37,767 bases of DNA from UBA7398 sp947491605 (GTDB lineage Bacteria; Actinomycetota; Actinomycetes; Nanopelagicales; Nanopelagicaceae). The notes under the pieces were generated by a model, which saw nothing but the letters and a program-made list of their open reading frames with translations, had not been told where the DNA came from and searched no databases. Where the stretch lies: contig CANLJW010000008.1 of the NCBI GenBank assembly GCA_947491605.1, positions 1 through 37,767 of the forward strand, read 5' to 3'. The position numbers and the translations under genes are program-made. This document shows positions 8,217 to 15,484 of the stretch, piece after piece; the stretch's first letter is position 1, and every line of letters starts with the position of its first letter.

Positions 8217-8223
8217 TCCAAGG

Positions 8224-9321
8224 GTGGTTCGTGTCACAGGAGATTTCCAGAGTGATCGCCCCGTCCATCCGATGGCCCTGGGGCTGCTTGGCGACCTTTA
8301 TCAACGGGGTTGGCGCGACCCAACAAAGATCCATCTCCCTTCAGCTGAATTAGCAATTTTGATAACTGATGCAAAAACGAGTTTGGCAAAGCACCTAAAA
8401 ATCTCTCCCAATGAAATTGAAGTTATCTCTGATTTAAATCTCGGTTTCCACCTAGGAATATCTGGGCTTTTGCATTCAAATTCAAAACTTATTCATAGCG
8501 CAGTAGATCGCCAAGACATTTTTGCAATCGCACGCGCTCATCAAAACAATGGTGGCGAGGTACAAGTTTGCAATTGCGATCTAGCTGGCGTAATTGATTA
8601 TGCCGCTATCCAGCCATCCGATAAGAATGTGATTGTTTGGCAATCATGTAATCGCGAGACCGGGGTTAAGCAATCTGCAACCAGAGCGCTCGAAAATATT
8701 TCGACAAGCGGCACGAAAATCTTTGCAGATATGACTGGCGCAAATTTACAGTCGGAACTCCCCGTTAATTGGAGCACCGCAATTTGGGATGGCACGATTT
8801 GGGGTGGGCCGAAAGGTATTGCTTTCTTGGCAATCCGTAACGGCGTGAATTGGGTAAACCCACTCCCTCATATTGATATGGAACGGGTTTCCAATGGATT
8901 TTCAATTCCATTATTTTTAGCGAGTGTGGTGGCGCTTGAGAATACGGAAAAAAATTTCGATACTGATTCACATCAAATATTGGAATTGAACCAACGGGTA
9001 AGAAGCTTTGTGGCCGCGAATATTTCGGATGCGGATATTGCCGGTAATATCGAAGATAGTGATCCTCGAAAACTTTCGATTTCATTTCTATATCTCCAAG
9101 CCGAAGAGTTATTGCGAAATTTAGAAAAATCCGGTTATCTAGTTGATTCGGGTTCGGCTTGTAGTGCAGCCGACCTTGCGCCTAGCCATGTACTCGCTGC
9201 GATGGGAGTGCTAACGCACGGAAATATCCGGCTAACGTTTCGAGCCGATCTGACCATCGCGATCGTTGATCAATTCTTAACCGCTTTGAAGACCGAAATC
9301 GAACGCGCGCGTTTGGATTGA
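8224..9321 (+). CDS. class V aminotransferase-fold protein, degenerate cysteine desulfurase
   Basis: NifS/IscS-like fold, 365 aa, but most PLP-contact residues seem lost. The usual SAHKWGGP block reads DGTIWGGPKG (189-198), so the His-Lys that holds PLP is Thr191-Ile192. The DAAQ block is DMTG (169-172), and the histidine expected in SAVEH is Arg96 (SAVDR). In contrast, the sulfur-accepting loop SGSACS with Cys313 and the following PSHVLAAMG are intact. There is no frameshift and the frame is well kept, so this is a maintained protein rather than a pseudogene. I take GTG 8224 as start because family homology begins right after it and TACCGT lies 7 bases upstream. The TusA-like gene follows at once. 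Its sulfur source is unknown. Confidence 0.8.
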   Translation: MVRVTGDFQSDRPVHPMALGLLGDLYQRGWRDPTKIHLPSAELAILITDAKTSLAKHLKISPNEIEVISDLNLGFHLGISGLLHSNSKLIHSAVDRQDIFAIARAHQNNGGEVQVCNCDLAGVIDYAAIQPSDKNVIVWQSCNRETGVKQSATRALENISTSGTKIFADMTGANLQSELPVNWSTAIWDGTIWGGPKGIAFLAIRNGVNWVNPLPHIDMERVSNGFSIPLFLASVVALENTEKNFDTDSHQILELNQRVRSFVAANISDADIAGNIEDSDPRKLSISFLYLQAEELLRNLEKSGYLVDSGSACSAADLAPSHVLAAMGVLTHGNIRLTFRADLTIAIVDQFLTALKTEIERARLD

Positions 9322-9323
9322 AA

Positions 9324-9533
9324 ATGTTGCCATTAAATTGTTTAGGAATGCGCTGTCCACTCCCAATTATTGAAAGTGCCAAGGCTCTAAAAAGTTTAGT
9401 GACTGGCGATCAAATCTCGTTACAAAGCGATGACCCAGCGACTTGGGTTGATTTATCGGCATGGGCGCGCATGAGTGGGAATGAAGTCTTACAAATTGAT
9501 AAAACCAATTTCTTAATTACAAAGAAGCGTTAA
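9324..9533 (+). CDS. TusA-family sulfur carrier protein
   Basis: 69-aa TusA/SirA-like protein with the motif CLGMRCPLP: C11 in CPxP is the usual persulfide-carrying cysteine, and C6 is an additional one. TusA proteins receive sulfane sulfur from a cysteine desulfurase and pass it on (tRNA thiolation, molybdenum cofactor, other relays). It starts two bases after the stop of the desulfurase-like gene; a TTG at 9318 is an alternative overlapping start. In some actinobacteria I recall these two domains as one fused protein, which supports a physical partnership. It ends inside a TTAA shared with adoK on the other strand. Confidence 0.85.
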   Translation: MLPLNCLGMRCPLPIIESAKALKSLVTGDQISLQSDDPATWVDLSAWARMSGNEVLQIDKTNFLITKKR

Positions 9534-10519
9534 GCGTTTTCCAGCATCGGAATATATTTTTCAATTTCGGAAGCGGCGCTTTTTCCATAAGACTCTGCAA
9601 ACCTAGAAACAAATTCTGATCTAGTGAATCGGTATTCTTGGGTTCCTTTAGTTTCAATAACATAGGTAGCGATCATCGAACCTAGTTGGGCGCAGCGCTC
9701 ATCGTTTAACCCCCAGGCCACGCCGGCAATAAATCCAGAACGGAATGAATCGCCCACGCCAGTTGGATCTACTTTGGCTTTCTCCTTCGGGACGCCGACT
9801 CTAACTTCGCTAATTCCACGACGTTCAACTTTTGCTCCAGCAGAACCAAGCGTAATAACTCGAGTTTCGACTCGCTCCAAAATCTCGGCATCACTCCAGC
9901 CAGTTTTTTGAATTGCAAGTGCTAGCTCGTATTCATTCATGAACAAATATGTAGCGCCATCTATTAATTTTTTAATTTCATCGCCACTCATCCGAGCCAT
10001 CTGTTGTGATGGATCAGCGGCAAATGGAATCCGCTCTTCCCGACAAGTTTCGGTATGTCGCAACATCGCTTCAGGATCGTCAGGTGAGATAACTACTAAA
10101 TCAAATACCCCAGTTTTTTCCATAACCAGTCCCAATTCGATATTTCGCGCTTCGCTCATTGCACCCGGAAAGAAGGAAGCGATTTGGTTTAATTCGGTAT
10201 CGGTAGTCACCATGAATTGGGCGGTATGTAAAGTTTCCGAAACCCAAACATGTGATGTCACAACGCCATGATTAGTTAACCAAGCTTCGTAATCAACCCA
10301 ATCCTTACCAACGGCAGCGAGTAAAATTGGATTGAGGCCAAGGATCCCCATGCTGAATGCGATATTTGCGGCACAACCCCCACGTCTGACATCTAGACCA
10401 TCAACTAAGAATGAAAGTGAAACTTTCTCAAGCGAACCAGCAACGAGGGAATCAGTGAACTTGCCCGGGAAAGTCATCAAATGGTCGCGCCCAACGGAGC
10501 CTGCAACCGCAATTTTCAT
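9530..10519 (-). CDS. adoK: PfkB-family adenosine kinase (AdoK-like)
   Basis: It phosphorylates adenosine to AMP (purine salvage) using ATP. The 329-aa protein matches the mycobacterial AdoK from memory in long blocks: MKIAVAGSVGRDHLM, KVSLSFLVD, QIASFFPGAMSEARNI and TKGTQEYRF. The PfkB signature DPTGVGDSFR (251-260) carries the catalytic base Asp257, and RGG at 46-48 binds the sugar. It is monocistronic, with minus-strand TAGCCT six bases before the ATG. In M. tuberculosis the gene also sits between ctaC and the HesB gene. A ribokinase-like sugar specificity cannot be fully excluded. Confidence 0.88.
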   Translation of the reverse strand: MKIAVAGSVGRDHLMTFPGKFTDSLVAGSLEKVSLSFLVDGLDVRRGGCAANIAFSMGILGLNPILLAAVGKDWVDYEAWLTNHGVVTSHVWVSETLHTAQFMVTTDTELNQIASFFPGAMSEARNIELGLVMEKTGVFDLVVISPDDPEAMLRHTETCREERIPFAADPSQQMARMSGDEIKKLIDGATYLFMNEYELALAIQKTGWSDAEILERVETRVITLGSAGAKVERRGISEVRVGVPKEKAKVDPTGVGDSFRSGFIAGVAWGLNDERCAQLGSMIATYVIETKGTQEYRFTRSEFVSRFAESYGKSAASEIEKYIPMLENA

Positions 10520-10525
10520 AAGGAG

Positions 10526-10531
10526 AGGCTA
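10526..10531 (-). promoter_or_regulatory. -10 element, leaderless adoK promoter
   Basis: Minus-strand TAGCCT, then CTCCTT, then ATG at 10519. The spacer is the complement of an AGGAG, not a ribosome binding site itself. Confidence 0.55.
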
Positions 10532-10547
10532 GTCGCGAAAGCGGTGT

Positions 10548-10907
10548 TTAATTAAATGAATCGCCACAAGCGCATGAGCCGCCTGCGTTTGGATTATCAA
10601 TCGTGAAGCCTTGTTTTTGAATTGTGTCTACGAAATCAACGGTTGCACCCATTAAGTATGGCGTGCTCATTTTGTCGGTAACTACTTTCACTGCACCAAA
10701 TTCAGTAACGGTGTCGCCTTCCATGGCGCGATCATCAAAATAAAGTTGGTAGCGAAGTCCGGAACAGCCACCAGGTTGTACTGCCACGCGAAGGCTTAAA
10801 TCATCGCGATCTTCTTGCGCTAATAGCGCTGCAACTTTTTCGGCTGCAACTGCAGTTAGAGCGATCGAAGTTGTGGTGCTATTCGGGGTGGTTGTTTCAG
10901 TAGTCAT
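10548..10907 (-). CDS. erpA: iron-sulfur cluster insertion protein, HesB/IscA/ErpA family
   Basis: A-type Fe-S carrier, 119 aa, delivering clusters to apo-enzymes. The three conserved cysteines are present: C48 in GGCSG and C112/C114 in the C-terminal GGSCACGDS. An N-terminal Thr/Ser-rich tail of about 15 residues precedes the fold. It sits between adoK and nadA as in mycobacteria. It is divergent from nadA, which encodes a [4Fe-4S] enzyme and is thus a plausible client. Minus-strand TAGAGT lies six bases before the ATG. Confidence 0.92.
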   Translation of the reverse strand: MTTETTTPNSTTTSIALTAVAAEKVAALLAQEDRDDLSLRVAVQPGGCSGLRYQLYFDDRAMEGDTVTEFGAVKVVTDKMSTPYLMGATVDFVDTIQKQGFTIDNPNAGGSCACGDSFN

Positions 10908-10913
10908 AGCCGA

Positions 10914-10919
10914 ACTCTA
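10914..10919 (-). promoter_or_regulatory. -10 element, leaderless erpA promoter
   Basis: Minus-strand TAGAGT, then TCGGCT, then ATG at 10907. Confidence 0.55.
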
Positions 10920-10981
10920 CCTGCCTTTTTTCGCTTCGCCATTCGACTCGACTCGGCTCGCTCAAGGTTCCCGCATCCGCA

Positions 10982-10987
10982 TACTAT
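10982..10987 (+). promoter_or_regulatory. -10 element, leaderless nadA promoter
   Basis: TACTAT, then TAACTC, then ATG at 10994. No Shine-Dalgarno; transcription should start on the start codon. Confidence 0.6.
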
Positions 10988-10993
10988 TAACTC

Positions 10994-12142
10994 ATGTCAG
11001 TCTCACTAACCCAGCTCCTGCTTCTTGGCCAAGGCGCGGATCTAAGTAGTGAACGTGGCGTTTCATGCGATGGCGAGTTGCCGGCCGCTAGTGATCCTGC
11101 GTTAGTGGAGCGAGCAAAAAAAGCTCGAGCTGCCCTCGGGGATCGCGCCATGATTCTTGGCCATCACTATCAACGCGATGAAGTTATTCAATTCGCGGAT
11201 ATCACTGGTGACTCTTTTAAATTAGCGCAAGCCGCGGCGGCTAATACCACTGCTGAATTCATTTTTTTCTGTGGCGTGCATTTTATGGCCGAAAGTGCTG
11301 ACATTTTGACTTCCAAAAATCAAAAGGTAATTTTGCCAGATTTAGCTGCGGGTTGTTCCATGGCCGATATGGCTTCGGCATCTCAAGTAAACGAATGTTG
11401 GGATGTGTTGACCGAGTTAGGTGTTGCTACAAAAACTATCCCGGTAACTTATATGAATTCTACCGCCGCTATTAAATCTTTTACTGGTAAAAATGGTGGC
11501 ACCGTTTGCACATCTTCAAATGCCAAACGAGCGATGAGTTGGGGCTTTGAGCAAGGCGAAAAAATCCTCTTCCTACCCGACCAACATTTAGGTCGAAATA
11601 CCGCGGTACTTTCGTTGGGGCTCTCGCTCAATGATTGTGTGCTTTGGAATCCTTGGAAACCAAGAGGCGGATTAACTGACGATCAAATTAGAAACTCAAA
11701 AGTTATTTTATGGCGTGGTCATTGTTCAGTTCATGGTCGCTTCACAATCAAAAATGTAACTGAAGTGAGAGAACGCTTACCTGGCGTTAAAGTTTTAGTA
11801 CATCCCGAATGCCAAAACGATGTGGTCTCGGCTGCTGATGTGGTTGGCAGCACCGAAGCCATAATTAAAACGGTCGAACAATCCCCCGCCGGAAGTAAGT
11901 GGGCAATTGGCACCGAATTGAATCTCGTGCAACGGTTAGCAAATGCCCACCCAGATAAGACCGTTCTCTTCTTAGATAAAACTGTTTGTTACTGCTCCAC
12001 CATGAATCGAATTGATCTCCCCCATTTAGTTTGGGCTATGGAAACTCTGGTCAATGGCCGTCTAGTTAATCAAATTTCGGTTGATTCCGAGACTGCATTG
12101 AACGCAAAAGTTGCGCTAGAGCGAATGTTGGCTTTACCGTAG
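10994..12142 (+). CDS. nadA: quinolinate synthase
   Basis: It condenses iminoaspartate with dihydroxyacetone phosphate to quinolinate in de novo NAD synthesis, using a [4Fe-4S] cluster. 382 aa. Cluster ligands by alignment are C121 (AGCSMAD), C244 (WRGHCSVH) and C334 (VCYCSTMNR). Substrate-binding blocks GHHYQRDEV (56-64) and MNSTAAIKSF are evident. nadB and nadC are not in the window. It is followed after 4 nt by the DUF3043 gene and is divergent from erpA. The first ~35 residues form an N-terminal extension seen in actinobacterial NadA. Confidence 0.95.
   Translation: MSVSLTQLLLLGQGADLSSERGVSCDGELPAASDPALVERAKKARAALGDRAMILGHHYQRDEVIQFADITGDSFKLAQAAAANTTAEFIFFCGVHFMAESADILTSKNQKVILPDLAAGCSMADMASASQVNECWDVLTELGVATKTIPVTYMNSTAAIKSFTGKNGGTVCTSSNAKRAMSWGFEQGEKILFLPDQHLGRNTAVLSLGLSLNDCVLWNPWKPRGGLTDDQIRNSKVILWRGHCSVHGRFTIKNVTEVRERLPGVKVLVHPECQNDVVSAADVVGSTEAIIKTVEQSPAGSKWAIGTELNLVQRLANAHPDKTVLFLDKTVCYCSTMNRIDLPHLVWAMETLVNGRLVNQISVDSETALNAKVALERMLALP
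12135..12140 (+). promoter_or_regulatory. possible internal leaderless promoter before the DUF3043 gene
   Basis: TACCGT at the very end of nadA, then AGTCAG, then ATG at 12147. The spacing is identical to the other leaderless promoters, but it lies inside a coding sequence, so chance is more likely than elsewhere. Confidence 0.35.
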
Positions 12143-12146
12143 TCAG

Positions 12147-12701
12147 ATGAGCCCTAAAAAATCTGATTCAGCTTCTGAAAAACCAGCCACTGGCAAAGGT
12201 CGTCCGACTCCAAAGCGCAAAGTTGCGGAGAAAGCTAATGTCACTAATCGATTAGCCCCGGCATCAACTCGCGAAGGAAAAAAATTGCAACGCGAACAAT
12301 TGCGCCAACAACGAGTTAGCACCCGTGCTGCTTACATGCGCGGCGAAGAGAGCGCTATGCCACCGCGAGATCGTGGCCAAGTAAAACGTTTCGTTAGGAA
12401 TTATGTTGATTCACGTCGATCGATTGGCGAGTACTTCTTGCCAATTGTGATGTTGGTTTTAATTCTTACAATTATTCCAATCGCCTACATTCAATTCATA
12501 GCAATCATCTTGATGTATTCATGTCTATTATTTTCAATAATCGACGGCATCATTCTTAGCCGTAAATTGAAAAAAGAAGTTGCGGTGCGTTTTCCAAACG
12601 AGACCGCAAAAGGCATTGGAATGTATGGCTGGTTACGCTCAACTCAAATTCGCAGATTACGCGCACCATCACCCCAAGTTAAGCGTGGCGATAAGTTCTA
12701 A
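12147..12701 (+). CDS. DUF3043 membrane protein
   Basis: 184-aa protein of unknown function from an actinobacterial family. The first ~75 residues are very basic and Lys/Arg/Gln-rich (probably disordered or nucleic-acid/membrane-surface interacting). After the conserved segment RDRGQVKRFVRNYVDSRRS there are two adjoining membrane helices (about 96-118 and 120-140), then a basic C-terminal tail with YGWLRSTQIRR. It probably forms a hairpin in the inner membrane with both ends inside. It is adjacent to nadA, with which it may be co-transcribed, and convergent with the aldo/keto reductase. Confidence 0.85.
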   Translation: MSPKKSDSASEKPATGKGRPTPKRKVAEKANVTNRLAPASTREGKKLQREQLRQQRVSTRAAYMRGEESAMPPRDRGQVKRFVRNYVDSRRSIGEYFLPIVMLVLILTIIPIAYIQFIAIILMYSCLLFSIIDGIILSRKLKKEVAVRFPNETAKGIGMYGWLRSTQIRRLRAPSPQVKRGDKF

Positions 12702-12709
12702 CTTAGTAA

Positions 12710-13711
12710 TTAAGCTCTTGGGTTAGGGCTAATAGTTTGAGCTGGATCTCGTTCTGGCAATTTGCCGAGTACAACGTCGATCTTCTTCATTGTTTCGCCA
12801 TCTAATTTAACGCCGCTAGCTTTAACGTTTTCTTTAATTTGAGATGGCTTAGTTGCGCCAACAATTGCGCTAGATACGTTCTTATTTTGAAGTACCCAGG
12901 CGATTGCTAATTGAGCTAACGATAAATCCACACTTTTCGCGATTGGCGTTAAATTCTGTACTGCACTCAGTACATCATCGCGCATCCAGCGCTTAATCAT
13001 ATTTGCGCCACTCTTCTTATCCGTAGCGCGCGATCCGGCTGGCGGTTTCTTCCCTGGCAAATATTTTCCACTTAGCGCACCTTGCGCCATTGGGGACCAA
13101 ACAATATGACCGATTCCTTCTTTAACGCAGAGCGGATCTACTTCGGCTTCAATTACTCGCCAAAGTGCAGAGTATTGCGGTTGGCTTGAAACAAACCGGT
13201 TGTATCCGCGAGCATCTTGGATTTTCAAAGCTGCACTAACTTGGGAAGCGTTCCACTCTGAGAAACCAATGTAGCTAACTTTTCCTTGGCGGATTAAATC
13301 ATCAAAAGCGCTTAACGTTTCTTCGAGCGGTGTCTCGTAATCGAAACGGTGTGCTTGGTATAAATCGATGTGATCGGTTTTCAAGCGCTTTAATGATGCA
13401 TCACAAGATTCCATGATGTGCTTACGAGATAAACCACGATCATTTTTTCCGGGGCCAGTAGGCCAATAAACCTTTGTGAAAAGTTCGTAAGATTCTCGGC
13501 GTACTCCTTTGAGCGCTTTACCTAAAACGGTTTCAGCTTTAGTTGCGGCATAAACATCTGCGGTATCAAATGTTGTGATTCCTAAATCGATGGCAGCGCG
13601 CACACATTTAATTGCAGCGTCTTGCTCTACTTGCGAGCCATGCGTGATCCAATTTCCGTATGAAATTTCGGAGATATAAAGGCCGGAGTTACCAAGTTTC
13701 CTATGTTCCAT
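12710..13711 (-). CDS. aldo/keto reductase, Kv-beta-like
   Basis: NADPH-dependent TIM-barrel oxidoreductase, 333 aa. The catalytic tetrad is visible: D49, Y54 (DTADVYA), K80 (LFTKVYW) and H121 (YQAHRFD). The cofactor region near the C-terminus has SSAIVGATKPSQIKENV. The length and the MEHRKLGNSGL N-terminus fit the potassium-channel beta-subunit-like branch. The substrate is unknown. It is monocistronic with minus-strand TAGGCT six bases before the ATG, and divergent from the cobalamin riboswitch operon. Confidence 0.88.
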   Translation of the reverse strand: MEHRKLGNSGLYISEISYGNWITHGSQVEQDAAIKCVRAAIDLGITTFDTADVYAATKAETVLGKALKGVRRESYELFTKVYWPTGPGKNDRGLSRKHIMESCDASLKRLKTDHIDLYQAHRFDYETPLEETLSAFDDLIRQGKVSYIGFSEWNASQVSAALKIQDARGYNRFVSSQPQYSALWRVIEAEVDPLCVKEGIGHIVWSPMAQGALSGKYLPGKKPPAGSRATDKKSGANMIKRWMRDDVLSAVQNLTPIAKSVDLSLAQLAIAWVLQNKNVSSAIVGATKPSQIKENVKASGVKLDGETMKKIDVVLGKLPERDPAQTISPNPRA

Positions 13712-13717
13712 CTTACG

Positions 13718-13723
13718 AGCCTA
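13718..13723 (-). promoter_or_regulatory. -10 element, leaderless aldo/keto reductase promoter
   Basis: Minus-strand TAGGCT, then CGTAAG, then ATG at 13711. Confidence 0.55.
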
Positions 13724-13771
13724 AAGGGAATCGCCGAATTTTGCGAGTCCTGATTGCGAAAGCGAGCACGA

Positions 13772-13777
13772 TATGGT
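13772..13777 (+). promoter_or_regulatory. possible -10 element of the cobalamin riboswitch operon
   Basis: TATGGT fits TANNNT and would start transcription near 13784, shortly before the aptamer. No good -35 is seen. Confidence 0.3.
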
Positions 13778-13796
13778 TCCCTACGCACACAACTTA

Positions 13797-13895
13797 ATAG
13801 TTCGAAGTTTCAGGGGAAGTCGGTGCAAATCCGACGCTGACCCGCAACCGTAAGGCGATTTAATCGCCAAGTCGGATTACCTGGTTTCGAATATA
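13797..13895 (+). ncRNA. cobalamin riboswitch
   Basis: The conserved core reads in order: CAGGGGAAGTCGGTGCAAAT, CCGACGCTGACCCGCAACCG, then a GGCGATTTAATCGCC arm, and the B12 box AGTCGGATTACCTGG. TTCGAA repeats at both ends (13801 and 13886) can close helix P1. It precedes the ECF transporter operon and should shut off the importer when adenosylcobalamin is abundant. Confidence 0.95.
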
Positions 13896-13902
13896 TCTAC
13901 CA

Positions 13903-13920
13903 CCCGTCGAGGTTTACGGG
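13903..13920 (+). promoter_or_regulatory. hairpin downstream of the cobalamin aptamer
   Basis: CCCGT (13903-13907) pairs with ACGGG (13916-13920) around an 8-nt loop, with partial extension on both sides. It is in the position where cobalamin switches place the regulatory hairpin that can kiss the aptamer. No U-run follows, so it is not a terminator. Confidence 0.45.
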
Positions 13921-13953
13921 GCGGAATTGTTAATACTTTTCGCTTCCGTGAGG

Positions 13954-13973
13954 CTCCCATAACAAATGGAGAG
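13954..13973 (+). promoter_or_regulatory. Shine-Dalgarno of the ECF operon in a small hairpin
   Basis: The ribosome binding site GGAGAG (13968-13973) is 6 nt from the GTG at 13980. Upstream CTCCCAT (13954-13960) can pair with ATGGAG (13966-13971) with one bulged C and a 5-nt loop, masking the site. This fits translational control by the riboswitch. Confidence 0.5.
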
Positions 13974-13979
13974 ATCACC

Positions 13980-14657
13980 GTGTTAAATAAGTTACATAAG
14001 TTAAATAAGAAATCACTTTCAATAATCAGCGTATTAGCAATGCTTGCGCTGTCGATCATCGCCCCTCAAACCGCGCAAGCCGAAAAAGGTTATCGCTACT
14101 GGGGTTATTTTCAAGCTGCTGCTGGTGCATCCAATTGGACTGCTGCAATGACTGGGCCAACCACCATTCTTAAAGATGGCGATGTCGAAGGTTGGACATT
14201 TACTGCAAGCAGTAATGACATTCCGGCAACCGAACCGATGGCTCCTCCTGAATTCGCTTCGCTCTGTGATGGTGTTGCAGAAGTTACTGGAAAAATTCGA
14301 GTTGGAATTGTAGTTGATTTCGGTGGTGCGGAGGTTGCACCGTCAGGGGAGATTCCTAAAGAAGTAATTACAGATTGTGCAGTAGTCCCAGCTAAATCAA
14401 ATGGTCTTGCAGTTTTAGAGAGCGTTGCAAACGTGCGCGCCGATAAATCGGGATTGATTTGCGGCATTGGTGGCTATCCAGCAACTGAATGTGGCGTTGA
14501 AATTGATATGCCGACCGCTACTACCGAGCCTCAAACCATGGCAACTCTTACGGATGAAGAAGCTGGCGCATCCGACAATAGCAAAATTCTTCCAGTCGCA
14601 CTCGCGATTGGGTTAGCAATTTCTATCTTTGTCATTATTCGCAAACGTAAAAAATAA
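13980..14657 (+). CDS. membrane-anchored surface protein of the ECF operon, SCO2322-like
   Basis: 225-aa exported protein of unknown biochemical role. It has a basic N-terminus, a signal peptide ending near AQA (residues ~34-37), an extracellular domain beginning YRYWGYFQ, and a C-terminal membrane helix (about 200-220) with a RKRKK tail, so it is tethered outside the cell. The segments DGDVEGW, RVGIVVDFG and CGIGGYPATECG with paired cysteines recall the SCO2322 family, found beside ECF transporters in Streptomyces. It starts at GTG 13980 with GGAGAG at 6 nt. It is first in a four-gene operon under the cobalamin riboswitch and overlaps ecfT by one base (TAATG). It may help capture corrinoid, which is my inference. 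Confidence 0.8.
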   Translation: MLNKLHKLNKKSLSIISVLAMLALSIIAPQTAQAEKGYRYWGYFQAAAGASNWTAAMTGPTTILKDGDVEGWTFTASSNDIPATEPMAPPEFASLCDGVAEVTGKIRVGIVVDFGGAEVAPSGEIPKEVITDCAVVPAKSNGLAVLESVANVRADKSGLICGIGGYPATECGVEIDMPTATTEPQTMATLTDEEAGASDNSKILPVALAIGLAISIFVIIRKRKK

Positions 14658-15484
14658 TGCAGTCAGTGCATCCACTGGTCTGGTGGCTTTGGGCGTTGTT
14701 GTTAGCAGCTTTTGTAATTAGAACTGACAACGCTCTCATTGCTACCGCAGTGGTATGTGCACTCACTTTGGTAGTTTTAAAATTAAAGAGTAAAAGTTAT
14801 TGGAGCGGCGCTTTTGCGTTATCCACAAAATTGGCGGTCTCGATAATTGCTATCAGAATCGCTTTTGCAATTCTAATCGGAGTACCGATGCCAGGAACCG
14901 TTCTCTTTCAAATCCCAGAAATCGCGCTGCCGAGTTGGATGGTTGGAATCCGAATCGGCGGACCTGTTACTTCGCAACGCTTGACTACTGCCGTTACCGA
15001 AGCGTTAATGATTGCAACTTTGATTCTCTTATGTGGAGCTGCTAGCTCCTTAGCCAGCCCGCACCGATTAATACGCTCGTTACCAAAAGCAATGTTTAAT
15101 TTAGGGGTAACTTTAAGTGTGGCAACTTCAGTTCTGCCACAAACCGTTAAAAGCGTCGCGCGTATTCAAAGCGCAAAACGTTTGCGTGGTCAAAATATTC
15201 GAGGCTTAAGAGCTTGGCGCGGCATTGCGCTACCGCTACTCGAAGAGAGCCTTGAGCGCGCTTTAGATTTAGCAACCGCAATGGAATCTCGGGGCTATGG
15301 GTGCCATGGGAAAACCAGTAAATATCGCGCTCAAAAATTCCAACTCGTAGATGTAGCCATGATTACAAGCGTACTTTATTTGCTGGTGCTCTCCCCGATA
15401 TTAATAGCGCAATTTACCTTTGGCTTACTACTCACCGCGACCGTTCTAATAGTCGCGCTTCCGATTGTGATCGTGCCGCGATGA
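14657..15484 (+). CDS. ECF transporter transmembrane subunit EcfT (CbiQ family)
   Basis: Scaffold membrane subunit of an energy-coupling-factor importer, 275 aa. It has hydrophobic helices at about residues 8-25, 28-45, 58-80 and 112-135, with two or more near the C-terminus. The two coupling motifs expected for EcfT are present as AKRLRG and ESRGYG in the cytoplasmic amphipathic region. It overlaps the preceding gene by one base and the ATPase gene by four. It should connect the double ATPase to the substrate-specific S component encoded at the operon end. Confidence 0.88.
   Translation: MQSVHPLVWWLWALLLAAFVIRTDNALIATAVVCALTLVVLKLKSKSYWSGAFALSTKLAVSIIAIRIAFAILIGVPMPGTVLFQIPEIALPSWMVGIRIGGPVTSQRLTTAVTEALMIATLILLCGAASSLASPHRLIRSLPKAMFNLGVTLSVATSVLPQTVKSVARIQSAKRLRGQNIRGLRAWRGIALPLLEESLERALDLATAMESRGYGCHGKTSKYRAQKFQLVDVAMITSVLYLLVLSPILIAQFTFGLLLTATVLIVALPIVIVPR

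Noticed and set aside
8224..9321. Desulfurase-like gene as a decaying pseudogene
   Set aside because: The frame is full length without stops, the C-terminal active loop is intact, and the TusA partner is preserved.
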